Positions 40,670 through 53,700 of a stretch of 64,000 nucleotides of DNA are shown here, piece by piece. This DNA is from an uncultured Ruminococcus sp. GTDB taxonomy: Bacteria; Bacillota; Clostridia; Oscillospirales; Acutalibacteraceae. The translations under genes and the position numbers were made by a program. Location of the stretch: assembly GCA_902763365.1 (NCBI GenBank), contig CACWRT010000017.1, positions 1-64,000 on the forward strand. The letters are read 5' to 3'. Numbering within the stretch: the first letter of the stretch is position 1; each line of letters starts with the position of its first letter. Under the pieces are notes generated by a model. That model made no database searches. It was given only the letters and a program-made list of their open reading frames with translations, and was not told where the DNA came from.

Positions 40670-41548
40670 TCAGTTTGTCGGCTCTATAATTTTCCATACT
40701 TCCCACGGGTCACTAGTAGTCTCATTATTCGGTTTCAGGAAGTTGCTCTGTATACCATATGCGTCAATGTATATATTGCAGTCACGATTTCTGTCAAAGC
40801 TTTCATCAAAATTCATTACCTTGATCTTATCGAACAGCGCGTACTGTGTTGTACATTTATTCAGATTGTCCTCATCATACGGAAGAAGCGGTGCGAGAGA
40901 AGTCGGGCTGCTTTCAAGCGTATGCGCATATATATACGTGATCGTTTTCTTTTCCGTATCAAGCTTCGGATTATCAAATGTCGTTCCATCCGGTGCCGCA
41001 AGCAGCGTCCAGCCCTTGCCGATTTTCTGAGTAATTCCAAGAGTCTGATCATACTCGTCAATATCATCGTTTGTGACTATAAATTTATAAAGCGGAACGG
41101 GCACAGGAGCAGTATCATCAACTGACTGCAAAACGCTGCCCTTACTTCCCGAATTATTCTCTATCTCCATATAGTCATAGGGAATCGTGACTTTCAGAAA
41201 AACATCTACGCTGACATTTTCTTTATTCACTATCTTAGGATTCTTAGGAATCACAGCCTCGGGAACTGTATTCTGCGCATCCTCGGGCTTCCACTCGGAC
41301 TCGGTGAGAACTATATCCACCTTACCTGCGTCAAAAACGTTCGTTACCTCGTCCAGAGAAGTAAACAGCGCCAGAGTTATCATCAGAACGATCAGAAGGA
41401 ACGTAAGCACTATTGCTGCTGTCATAGCCGGTGAACGTTTTTTCTTATTCTTGTCTTTGGTTTTATCTGTATCTTTATTTATAACATCATCCGTCGGAGC
41501 TTCATTTTGTGGAAAAAGTGATTTTCCGGGTTTCAATTCGTTTACCAT
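40670..41548 (-). CDS. TasA-like protein with long cytoplasmic lead, 292 aa
   Basis: Unlike the other copies, it has about 38 charged residues before the helix (AIVLTFLLIVLMITLAL), then FTSLDEVTNVFDAGKVDIVLTE, which matches the TasA-like junction. The mature part shares VFLKVTIPYDYMEI, a long variable loop and LFDKIKVMNF / IYIDAYGIQSNFL with the 274-aa protein, so the two are paralogs. Because of the long lead it might remain membrane-anchored and act as a base or starter subunit. AAAGGAGG precedes the ATG. It is first in the transcript that begins at the 41736-41765 promoter. Confidence 0.8.
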   Translation of the reverse strand: MVNELKPGKSLFPQNEAPTDDVINKDTDKTKDKNKKKRSPAMTAAIVLTFLLIVLMITLALFTSLDEVTNVFDAGKVDIVLTESEWKPEDAQNTVPEAVIPKNPKIVNKENVSVDVFLKVTIPYDYMEIENNSGSKGSVLQSVDDTAPVPVPLYKFIVTNDDIDEYDQTLGITQKIGKGWTLLAAPDGTTFDNPKLDTEKKTITYIYAHTLESSPTSLAPLLPYDEDNLNKCTTQYALFDKIKVMNFDESFDRNRDCNIYIDAYGIQSNFLKPNNETTSDPWEVWKIIEPTN

Positions 41549-41735
41549 ACAGTTCCTCCTTTCTGATAAAATATAAATAACTGCTCATCTACAATAATAT
41601 CCTGCGCCGATATCATCATATTTCACGAAAGGCTTTATTTTATCGTATAGCTTGTATATTTTTTCTTCGCTTATGCAATTAATTCAGAGTCCGAACAACA
41701 GGCTTTGAATTAGGTGCATAACACCTATTATAATA

Positions 41736-41777
41736 GTTATACTACTCTTTTACCGCTTTTGTCAAGCGGTAAAAGAG
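41736..41777 (-). promoter_or_regulatory. Promoter of the TasA-like cluster overlapped by a perfect palindrome
   Basis: On the minus strand TTGACA (41760-41765) and TATAAC (41736-41741) are 18 nt apart. A perfect 14-bp inverted repeat, CTCTTTTACCGCTT (41745-41758) with AAGCGGTAAAAGAG (41764-41777), has its centre on the -35. No U-run follows on the minus strand, so it is a better operator than a terminator for the giant gene ending at 41796. The leader to 41548 is about 180 nt and has a small hairpin AGGTG/CACCT. Confidence 0.55.
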
Positions 41778-41795
41778 ATTTTTGTATAACTTTTT

Positions 41796-44700
41796 TTAAC
41801 TTTGCTGCTTATTTTTTAGTACAGCCGTATAATTTACCCGGCTTACTTTATCATTTGTCTTAGCTATAGCTTCAAGCATTGAGTAATCTACAGCATTATA
41901 CTCTGTATCATCCTTTGACCAGTGGGAAAACTCCTTTGCTATGCTTCCCGATCTGTATGCTTCGTTTACCGTAAGAGCATTTTTCATATTTGCAAGCTCT
42001 TCTGCCATAGTTTCTGCGATATTATCGCCTATGGCTATGATCTTACCATTATGCTTTACACAATATACGCTGTATGTAGTTTCATCTTCATTTTTAACGA
42101 GTGTAAATGTAAAGTCATACTGGGCAGTTCTTGTATTCTCATCCTCGAAATATGAAATATTTTCTTCGTCAGCATAGAAGACAATAGCTTTTTCATAAGC
42201 CTTCGGCTGATGATTCTTTGCCACAAAGCTTATATCAAAGTCGTCTGTCAGGCCGTCTGTACTTCTCGCTCTCAGTGTGTAAACACCGTCCGTATAGCGT
42301 GTCGGGTGGCTTACAGTAAACTTACCTTCACCATCACTGAAATCCTCTGTACCGAAACGTGAGTCGTCCTTTGACTTTGGAACATAGCTCAGTACAAGAC
42401 TGTTCATTTCCTGCGGTGTCATAGCCACTTCCGTTCCGTCGCTGCGGATCTTCACTGCTGTCAAAGCGGTTTTTCTGATCTCGGCAGGATCAACATCTGC
42501 GGCAATAGGGGTATTATATTCTACACGTATTGCCTTATAGCCGTTGAATTCATTGACCTTAGTATTAACATGGCTGAACTTGTCATGATATGCAAGGGTG
42601 TCTTCATAGGTAACATCCGCTTTGTCATCAGCTGCCAAAACAAGCTGAGCTTTTTCATCCGTTGAATATGAACCGGCAGCGGCAGTTGTTCCATCCTTGT
42701 TATAGACTGTGTAATTCCATGTACTGAACTCATACCTTGATACATCAAGTTCGCTGATCTCATATGTTCCGGGTTCAACGTCAATATATCCGTAGCTGCC
42801 TGTAACAGCATCATTCTTCATATTAACGGATACAATACGTTCACGTCCTGTTACGGTATTTCTTATCCTGAATATGAATGTAGGATCGCCCCAGGCATTA
42901 TTGCGGTCGTCAATATTCTTTGTGATCTTTATCTGAGCTTTCTTTGCATCATTCTTACACAGCAGCTGCTGCATAAGCTCACAGTTATTTCTGCCAACAG
43001 TAAAATATATATCCTGTGTGCTGACATCAAATCCGGCAGGTGCTGTTATCTCTTTCAGACAATATTGTCCCCAATCAAGGTTGTCAATAACTATTTTACC
43101 CAGTGAATTTGTTGTAAGCGAATTCTTCGTGCCTGTATCCGCATGATAGCATACCTCTGTACCGTCATATACGGCATTTACAGGTATTGTATACAAGCCT
43201 GTATCTTCGTTCCTGCGGTAAAGCTCAAATACTGCGTTTTCAAGTACATCGCCCTGTGCCTTGCCGCCGCTTGCCTGTCGAGCGATCTTGGTAAGTGTTA
43301 CCTTACCCATGATACGTGTATTATTTGCCTTGACTACATTGACAATCTTGTCAGCCTCTTCCGCATCCACGGTAAAAGGCGTAAGCACTTCTTCATCTGC
43401 CGTATAGCCGGTAGGTGTAGATACCTCTTTCCAGTAATACGTGCCCCATTTTACAACACGTACATCCTTCACGCCCTTATCCTTGCCTATATCATCTATA
43501 GTATTGACAAGATAATTTCCATCAACCGTTCCGGGTACATATGTTGCAGAGTTATCAGGGTCATATACCTGATTTTCGGCAGTCCTTGGCTTGAGCCACT
43601 TGATATACTCGGGAAGACCATCGTCACCTGTTACTATTGTTGCAAGATGGATTGGATCGCCCGATTCTGTAGGATCGATCGCCTGCGGATCTGCCCATGC
43701 TGTATCCCAGATCTGCTTGAGCTTCATCTTACCGCCGTTTGAACTGCTCTGCGTAACATTGGTATCATCAAAATAGTACACGCTGCCCTGTTTCAGCTTA
43801 TAGGTTTCAGACTCTGCCGCACGGGTACCTTTGATATCAGCTTTACCGTTATTCAGCTTAAAGTAGGTTGCTCCCTGCGGAACAAGTATACGATACCAGT
43901 CGCCTGCGGGGTAGTATTCCCTGCCCTGTGCCTTATCATCGTCGGTGTATGTGCCGATATATTCTGCAATATATCCGGGATTAGGCTGATTTATCGGTGT
44001 ATTGCCTTCAGCGTCACTTGAGAAGTATACGTGCAGATCATCCCATGAATTGCGTGTTCCGTCTGTCTTTGAAACATTGTTGACAATGTAAAGATAGCGG
44101 TCATCATAATTCTTGCCTGCCTCATGGGGTGTGATATTGTTGACAGGTGTAATATTTTCTGTCTGAATATTTGCAAGTGACTGAGGAGTAAAGGAAGAAC
44201 CGTTCCACGCATAGATCGTACCAAGTTCATATGTTATGTTTGTTGTTTCATGCTCAACTACTTTACCGGAATCTTTACCGTTATTAAATATGACACTTCC
44301 ATACTGATCTATTTGACCTAAAGGAATTGTGAATCTGTATACACGTTTTCCGGAAGAATTAATAAAAAATCCATCATCCATAATACCGGGCAGAACACTG
44401 TATACTGCTCTGTTTTCATCATTTTCCTGTAAATCTCCGCCGCCGTTATAATAAGCATAAAGGTGCGGATGTTTGGAGCTTATCCAACCATCAGGACACG
44501 TGAAATAAATGTAATCATAATCTGACGTAACATAATTTGTTGTCGAATCAGCCGCCACAGGAACAGTATCCCACTGTACAAGAGTAAGGGCATTATCAGG
44601 CTCACTTCCGGTATTAGCAAACTTAAAGAAGTTGCCGTCATTAACCTTACTTGAATCTGACAGTATCTCAGTATAAACAGAACTATAATTACAACGATGT

Positions 44701-47700
44701 GTATTACCCTGATCTTTTGTGCCGTTACTTACCTTGAAGTGGGTCGCTCCAACGGGTATTGTTAACTCATACCTCAGACCATTACTTCCATTTCCGTAAG
44801 GCTCCATCAGATAACCTGGCTCATTCTGACCAACTACCACATAGTTCTCTCCTACCTTTTTATAGTAGCAGATATGAAGATCATCCCAATCACGACTAAA
44901 ATTGCGTTCGATTACAACCTTGTTTTTGGTCGGTATCATAGGTATAGTAGTTGAACCTAAATGACCTGCATTAGTTGAGAGTGTCCATACTATCACATTC
45001 TGTTCTCCAGGTATACCGTTTTGTCCATCATACGAACTTACCTGATATCCTTCTCCTAACTTAAATTCAATCTCAACTGTGTGATAAAAATTCCATCCAT
45101 CATTCTGTGCATTTCCCCAATCAGACCTTGCATAGAATCGAGGTCCTTTCGGGAAGAATCTCACATATTTTGCGCCAGAAGGTGGTTGTATCTTGAATAC
45201 ACCCAAACCATCCTCATTGGCATATTTTTCCCACATATCATTGGTACTAAGCAAGCGATGCTCCGAATTATAGAATTGAGCATATACATTGTAATTCCCC
45301 ATGTTGAACGTACCGGTAGTTGCATCAGGTACACCAACACTGTTGTCACTCGGATCTTGTACCCATCTGCCATCTTCATCACCATCTAGCCATGTTCCGT
45401 TTTTATACTGTTTATTATCAATAAAGTAGATATAATCCCAGTCGGAACGGGGTGTTATTGTAGCGGTGTGGGGTTCATTGGGCGGTTCGGGCTGTACCTT
45501 CTTCGGGTCATACCACAGTTCAAATTCTGCCCCGTTAAGCGGGTTCTCAAACTCGTCCTGTTTGTATACCTTGACATTGACATCCTTTCTCGGTTCTTCA
45601 TGAGTTACAGTATACCGTACATTTTCACTTTCGATATCAGTAATTCCTATTGTACTGTTCTCTATCTTGTAACCAACGGAAGAATGTACTTCCATAAAGG
45701 TATATGCACCGAATATTTCTACTTCAAGCGGTCCTATATGACCGTTTGCATCAGTCTTATAGCCGCCTTCATTATACCAGAAGGTTTCTGCGTCCGTATC
45801 ATTGTAATAACCTTCGCTTTTGGCTACAGCCTCAAGCGCTGCCGCTCTGTAGGCTTCCTCAGTATCATAAGATGCCTTTACAGAGGATACCTGATAGGGA
45901 ATAAGTCTCAGCAGATAGTAAGTTGCATCTTTAAGTTTTCTGGAATCATCTTCCTTATCTACCTTCGTAAGTTCGATAGTAGTCTGCTGTACATCCTGCT
46001 CATTTCCTATTTTATTCTGAGGCGTGCCGTTGCCTATGAAACCTTCTACGGTACCCTCAGTCAGAGTATATGCAGTTGATGCATTCTTTGTCTCAGCATC
46101 CGGCGTATCCACAACAAACTTATATTCATTTTCATTCTGAATATAGTTTGTCGGATAAGGTGCTACCTCTTTCAGATAATAGGTATTCAGCGGAAGCCCG
46201 GTTATCTTTATGGTACCTGCCTTATTCAGGCTTGATGCTTCGGTCACATTCTGTGACTTCACGATATTGCTTCCCGATACATCCTTTTTACTGTGGTCGT
46301 ATACATATGAACCGTCATCCTGCTGAGTTACGGGCACGGGTACTTCTGTACTGCCGTTTTTGATATACAGTTTGAAATACGCATCATTGATAAGCTTATC
46401 CTGATAACCTGACATATCATGGAACTTGTCATAATACGTCTTGTCTATCTTCTGTATCAGTGCATCGCCGGTTATCATGGTGTTGGTGATATCGACCGTC
46501 TGCGGTGTATCTGTAGAAGCACGTTCCACTGCCGCAACAGTCTGTCCTTCAGTTCCGCCGACCGCATACGTGGTAAGGTAACCGCGGAGATCATGCTCTT
46601 CTACCTTATAAGTAAACCGCCTGTTCTGATCGTCATAGACAAGTACGGGGGATGATGTTGTCCATACCATATCTGCACTATATGCGATCGTCTTATTGGT
46701 ATTGGAGCTGTTGAATGTTGTATCCTGCACGGTTTGTGTATCGTTTTGTACGCTTCGGGATACATCAAAGGTTATATCCCTGTAAGTGCTTCCTACATAC
46801 TTATGATAATCCTCATCAACAACAAATGTCTTGGTAACTTTCAGATACGTTACGGGGAGCTTGTTTCTGAATGTGTATCGGGTCACACAGTTATCATCAA
46901 TACCATTCGACGGATCTTTTGTTTCAACACTCGTCGGATAATCTGTCACGAGATAGTATCCGTATTTCTGTTCTACTTCGCTTGGCGTATAAACTATAAC
47001 ATCGCCGTTCATATCATATACGGGTACATTATCTATCGTTATACTCTCGGAAGTCGATTCTTTATCAGAATGAAGGACACCGCTGTATTCAAGAGCCTTT
47101 GGTATACCCGACGCAGCAGCATGATTCAGCTTGAAGGTAATATCATAATGATACTGACTTCCATTTTGAATGTTGCTGTCGTTCCATTCCTTGATAACCT
47201 CAACAGATCTGGTAATAAGCTTGTTTTTCACTGTGAGGGTCTTGGATGTTTCGGAAGTCTCGGCTACAGATTTGGTATATTGTGTTGTATAAGCATTTAC
47301 CTTTTCTTCTTCTACCATAAAGCGGTAAGCGTTATTCCCCACGTCATACTGCAACAGCTTTTCAAAAGTATATTTCCAACTGTTATCGTTATCGGGTGAA
47401 GGTCTGTTTACAGTAACTACTCCGCCGACTTTCTGCCAGCCCTGAGATGCATCTGTTTCATTTTTCGCCCCTGTTTGTGCGATAGTTGTGTTTGTCGTTC
47501 TGTAAAGCTGAAGCTTTATAGTTGAAGGACGCAGTTCGTTACTGTCGGAATCATCATCCCACTGCTTTGTGACAGTTACACTCGTCAGCGGAAGAGTATT
47601 CGTAACGGTTATTATCTGCTTCTCCTCGGGCTTAAAGGTCTCGGTATCATAAGTCGTAGCATAACCGTAATGTGTAGGTGTTTCTACTATAGTATACTCT

Positions 47701-50700
47701 GCCTTTGTACCATCCTTCTTATAAGTCGGAAGATTGGTAATTATTTCACCATCCGCATCGTCTTTCGGAATATTAACATCCTTGTTGAAATTTACTATAT
47801 TCGTTGATGTCACTGTAACATTTACAACATAATGATCCTTGTCACTTCCTGTATAACCGTTATCAACCCACTCTTTCTTAACGGTGATATCCTTGGTATC
47901 AAGCTTATTGGTAACATCAATATTCGTTGTACTGTCGTCTGTCAGTTTGGATGATCCGTAAGTCGGTGTATAACCGTTCGGCTTGTTGGTTTCACGTACA
48001 GTATAAGTTATCTGATACGCTGTTCCATTTTTAGTTTCTGTACCTGTCGGATTGACATAAAGCGGAAGATCACTGAATGTAACTGTTCCGCTGTATGTGC
48101 CTGCCTCTACCGAAACCGTCTTCTTTACATCTCCGCTGTAAAGGCTATGAAGATTTGTATCGCCGTCGACCTTTGCAAAGTCGGTCATTGTACCATACTT
48201 GCAGTATAGCTCCAGTTCTACGCTGGCGGGTCTTGTACTTGACGAATAGTCAACTCCGTCAACCGTATCTTCCCACTTCTTCGTTACTGAAAGATCGCCT
48301 TTATACGGAGTATGCGTATTTGTGAAATCGTGGTTCACTCCATCAGTTATATTCGTAATTGATGCACTTCCGCGTGTGTATTCGGAAATATCCTCTTCCT
48401 GAATAAGGTAACTGTATTCATTGTTGCTTACATCATATATCGGATGATATCCGAAATCCACTCTCCAGTAAGCATCGCTTACGCCCTCTGTGCCGTCCGA
48501 TGTAGTCCAGTTTTCCTGCTTTTTCGCTGTTTCTGTCTGCACTGTTTCGCTTGTATTGCGCATAAGTGTAAATTTCAGCGTATCGGGTCGTTTACCGTCT
48601 TGGTTCTTGTTATCCGACCAGTGCTTTGTCGCTTCATACTTTCTCAGCGGCAGAGTATTCGTAACCGTGTAACCTGTTACAACACCGTCTGTGACAACAG
48701 GTGTCCCAAGAGTTGCTGTATAACCTGACCGCTTGCTTCCCTGAAGGAATGTACCTGACGCAACTCCGGTAGGAGGTGTATTTCTTACATTTTCTTCAAG
48801 CTTATAGTCAAATGCAGTACCATTTTCATCACAATACGGCAAGCTCATATAAGTAACAGTTGTAGTATCTTCCGTACCTACCTGTTTTGTTTCCTGATAC
48901 TTTCCATTTGCATCAAAACGGTCAGTTTCAGTACATTCAAGCTCTGCACAGCTGAGAGTCATATCAAGGTTATACCTCAGACTCGTTCCCTTATACTTAG
49001 CATCATCCCATATTTTGGTAACTGTTATATTACGGGTCTTCAGCTCGTTAGTAAATGGCAGAGTAAATAAACTGTCCTCTGTTTTATGGCTGTCGCCCTG
49101 AACTGTTGTTGCCTGCGGTGTAAGCTCATTGTACGCTTTTACACCGTTTGCATATACTTCCTTGATCTTATAACGGTACTCGATATTATTTGTATCGAAT
49201 TTAAGGAGACTGTGGAATGTATATGTCCAATCTGTAGATCTTACAGTCTGCGGACTTCCAACTGCTGTCCATCCTGTATCAGATGTAACTGCAGCAGAAG
49301 TATCTGTAGTCCTGTACAGCTGGAATTGAACGCTTGACGGTCTCAGTTTATACTTGTCATCAAAGTCTGTCCAGTTCTTGTTTACGGTAATATCGGTTTT
49401 AGGCAGCTTATTAGTAAGAATTACCTGACCCGAATATCCGCTTCCCGAGGTTGTTTCGGAAAGCTTTGCTTTAAGCTCTGCATCAGTATTTGTCAGATAA
49501 TAGCCATACTTCTGATGAGTCGTAGTTTCCGTCACCTTATACTCTATCAAATCATTGTTTCTGTCATATACGGGAACATTTGATATCTCAACATATTCAT
49601 CGTTTTCGGCTGCTCCCGAAACAATAGTGTTGGTATACTGTATCTGACCGTTTGATGTAGCCGCACCCTGTGAATCGACACGGATTGCTTCATTATAATG
49701 CTGCGCTTCATTATTGTTCTGATCATCCCAATGTTTGATGACCTTTAGTTTACCAGTAATAAGGGTATTTGTCAGCTCAACATTGTATGTAACGACATTT
49801 TCCGCAAATGCAGTTGTTACCACATTAGCTGAAGCCTTGTAACCGGGCGGGTCTGTTTCTGTCACTCTGAAAAGGTATGGATTATTGTTTTCGTCATACT
49901 TCAAAAGATTGCCGTATGTAACAGTCCACTGATTGTTTGTTCCTTTAACCAGAGTCCTTGTAACAGGAGCTGTCAGGCTTACTGTTTCCCATTCCGCAGC
50001 AGAAGAAGATATTGCCCTTCCCAGAGCCAGCGTTATTTCTTCCGGTCTGAGGTTATAAGTATTGTTAGTATCATTCCAGTGCTTTGTGACTGTAAGATCT
50101 GTAACGGGAAGTGTATTGGTTATCGTTACTTGCTGTGTACCGCTTGTCAGAAGGTTGAAATTCGTCTTATCATAGCTTGGATCGTAACCATACTTTATTG
50201 TATTTTCAACTAATTTATATACAGCAAGTACACCGTCAGCAGTATACAGCGGCAGATCCGATACTGTTGTTCCTGTAGTGCTGTTCATTGGGATAACAAC
50301 AGTCTTTGTATAATTATTGTCACCGTATCTCAGCGTAAGAGTTGAGCTTACTTCATAATGTGTATCTGTATACCCTTGATCCACCCATGCCTTCTTTACA
50401 ACAAGGTCAGCCTTTTTAAGGGTATTGACAACCGTTGTATCAACCTGTGCATCATTTGTCGTCAGCTCTATAGCTGTATTATCTCCGCTATTGGTATATC
50501 CGATATGAGCAGTTTCCTCAAAGTAATACTTTATCTTCGAGGAAGTTCCTGCCGTTACTGCCGTACCTGTAGGGTTGGTATATATCGGAAGGTTATCTAC
50601 AACAGTATACCAATCCGGGGTATTTACAGTGTAAGTAGCCGTTGCCATAGCAGTCCCGAGGATTTGTGCTGCCTGTTCAGTATTTACGGGAGTTTTTTCA

Positions 50701-53700
50701 ATGCCGCCGCCCTCGCAGTAAAGGGTAAATGTCATTGATGCAGGTCTGGTATAGCTGTAACAGTCTGCGTCACCCTGCCAGTCTTTTATAAGCTTTATTT
50801 TGCCCTTTTCAGACGTATACTTGTTTTCGACTGTGAAATTAACTGTAGATAATCCTTCAACAGGTCCGGAAACTATTGTTTGGAGGTCATTTCTTCCTGT
50901 TACTTCCGGATCTTGTTTGTAAGTATCATCCGAATTATGAGCTGCCGGCTCGGCGCTCGTTGTTACAGAAGGAGAATAAGCATATGTATATGTTTTATCC
51001 TCAAGTGCTGTTGTTGTACTGCTGCTTTCGGAAATTCTGTATGTATAAGCAAGGTTTTTTGAGTTGAACTTGGGATATTTACCGAAAACTCCGTGCCAAT
51101 ATACATTTCCACTGTCTTTTTCTGCTTCTCCCAAAGATACCAGTTTTACCTGTGCAAGTTCTTCGGGATAGGTATAATCAATTACCTGTCTGCTCAATAC
51201 AAGCTCATCGTCTGTAAGACGCTTTCCGTCACGGTTTTTATCGTCTGCCCATCTCAGATCGGCTTCAAACTGTACAACAGGCAGTGTATTGGTGATCTTA
51301 TACTGTGAAGCTATGTCAACTGTATCTGTATCTGCTGTTTTTTCGTAGCTTACACATTCACCTGTATATCCGTACTTCCTCGATTCAACAGTAAAGCTGA
51401 AGGAATCATTCTGTATTTCAGTCACGTCAGTATACGGGTCTGTAAGTTTACTGTTGTCAAGGTGAGTCAGTGTTGTGCCGCTTACTGCTGCTTTGGCTTC
51501 GGTAACATCATACACTATCTCCACGCCATTTTTATACTTTGGCAGATCTTTGAATATAATGCCTTTTTCACTGTTCTTAGGCAATGCAAATGTTTCGGAA
51601 TACTTTCCGCCCACGTTACGCCCTGCCTGAGTACAATCAAGTGTGCTGCTCAGCGTGATATCAAGATCATAATGTAGATCGGGACTGTCGTTTTCAAGAT
51701 CGTTGTCGTACCAGTATTTTGTAACGATTATATCACGTGTATTCAGCTCGTTTGTGATTCCAAGATCAGTTACCGTACCGTCATTTGACGGAAGAGATGA
51801 AAGTGCGCTCTTAGCAGTCTGGTATCCGCCGTTTGCGGGGCTAAGATAATCCTTCTTCTGCGCATCTGTCAGTTCTTCTTCTACCCAGTATGTTACGAAT
51901 ACAGAATTACCGTATTCTGTTGCCGATCCCGTAGGATTGATCTTTATGGGTAGTCTCGAGAATGTGTGTTCCCAGGCATCACCTGTTTGATTTGTGAAAG
52001 TAAACTCTTTATCCGTAATCTCATTCTTTATAAGTTCGGGAGCATCGCTTACCTTCCCCGAGTAGCTGTTTCCATTTCCATCGTTATAGCTGCAATACAG
52101 AACCAGTTTAAGACTGTCGGGACGGATACCATATATATTACTTAGATCGTCCCATGTTTTTGTAACCTTTATATTACGGGTCTTAGGTGTATAGCTGTTT
52201 GTAAAGTTATACACCTTGGGTTTTGTATTTGTGTCGGGATCAGCATATTCAGTTACTGTCCTTGCATCGCTGTAACCTGTGGGAACATCTTCCTCAGTCA
52301 CACTATAGGTATACACATGACCATCTGTATCATACATCGGCAGATTTTTCCAGGTATACTTCCACGACTCAGCCGCTGTACTGCTGTAGTCAATAGTTTC
52401 GGTAAAGGTTTTAGTAGTAGACGTATTGATTTGCTGAGTAAGCTTGAATGTAACAGGAGTCCTCAGACCATCCCTGTTATTTGCATCCGACCATGTTTTA
52501 ACGGCACTGATAGATGTCAGATTCGGGTCAGTCCTGGTTGAATTGGTAATTATCGTTTTATTATTTTCTGTGTCATCACTATATCCCACATTATAATTAT
52601 ACGTATGATAAGTTGTACCATCCTTAGTTACTTGCTTATCTCCTATATACGTTTCTCTTACACGATAAACATACTCTACTCCGTCTACATTTCTTTCCGG
52701 CAGCTCTTTAAATCCTGTTACAGTATGATCGAGTTCAAACTCATCCTCAGGCAATACAACATTGCCTGCTTCTGTTTTTCTCTTTTGACAGAGTTCAGCA
52801 TTATCAACATCTGCAACATATTTAAGGGAATTCCCTGTGTCACCGGGAACAGGAACGTTATGCCACTTTGAATCTTCATCAGCATCAGTTGAGAGTCTTC
52901 TCTGGAGTACTAATGTATAGTCTTCACGAGTATCGTAATAATCGTTTTCGTCGTCCCAGATCTTCTTTACATCATATTCAACAAGCTTCTCGGTATTGGT
53001 AACCTTACTGCTAAGCTCTGCCTCGTTTATAACACTATCTTCCGTGTTCAGCTCAAGCTCGCTTGAAGTCTTTGGCTCAACAGTATCACCCTCATTTTCG
53101 GGCTCGGGCTGAGTTCCTATGATCTGATCCCAGGTATAGCCAAATGCCGTACTATCAACATCATTATCATACACAGTTCCGCTGCTGTCACATTCAACTA
53201 CTCTGTAAATATATTTCGTGAATGTTCCGTTATTTGTGTCGCTCGAATTTACTATCTCACCGTATGGAAGCTTATCTACAGTGGTTTTCCAGTTTTTAGT
53301 ACTGTCTGAATCATTCTTTGATACCTTTATTACACCATGTTCATCTCCGCCTGTACCTATACGTTCACTGTCGTAATTTAAAGTTACTGTCGCAAACGTA
53401 TTATCCTCAGCTCCCTCAAGCTTTCGCTGTATCATAACATAGATATCATCGGGACGCTCGCCCCATTTGTTTCCCATGTCTTCCCAAAGCTTTTCGATAT
53501 TTATCGTACCGTTCAGCCTTGCTTTTTTGTTCCAGATTATAAGCTTATTGTTATCGGCATCGTTAGGCAGTATAGAAAGATGATCGCCATGATCTCCTTC
53601 TGTATCCTGAGTATACCCCGCTTTTGTCAGCGTTCCATAGGTGTAAACATAATCCTCATAGCCTTCGCCTTCTGCGATAGGATCAAGTATCTGTTCATTT

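Noticed and set aside
41745..41777. Intrinsic terminator of giant gene 2
   Set aside because: The stem is perfect but no U-run follows in the direction of the gene; the -35 box at its centre makes an operator more likely.
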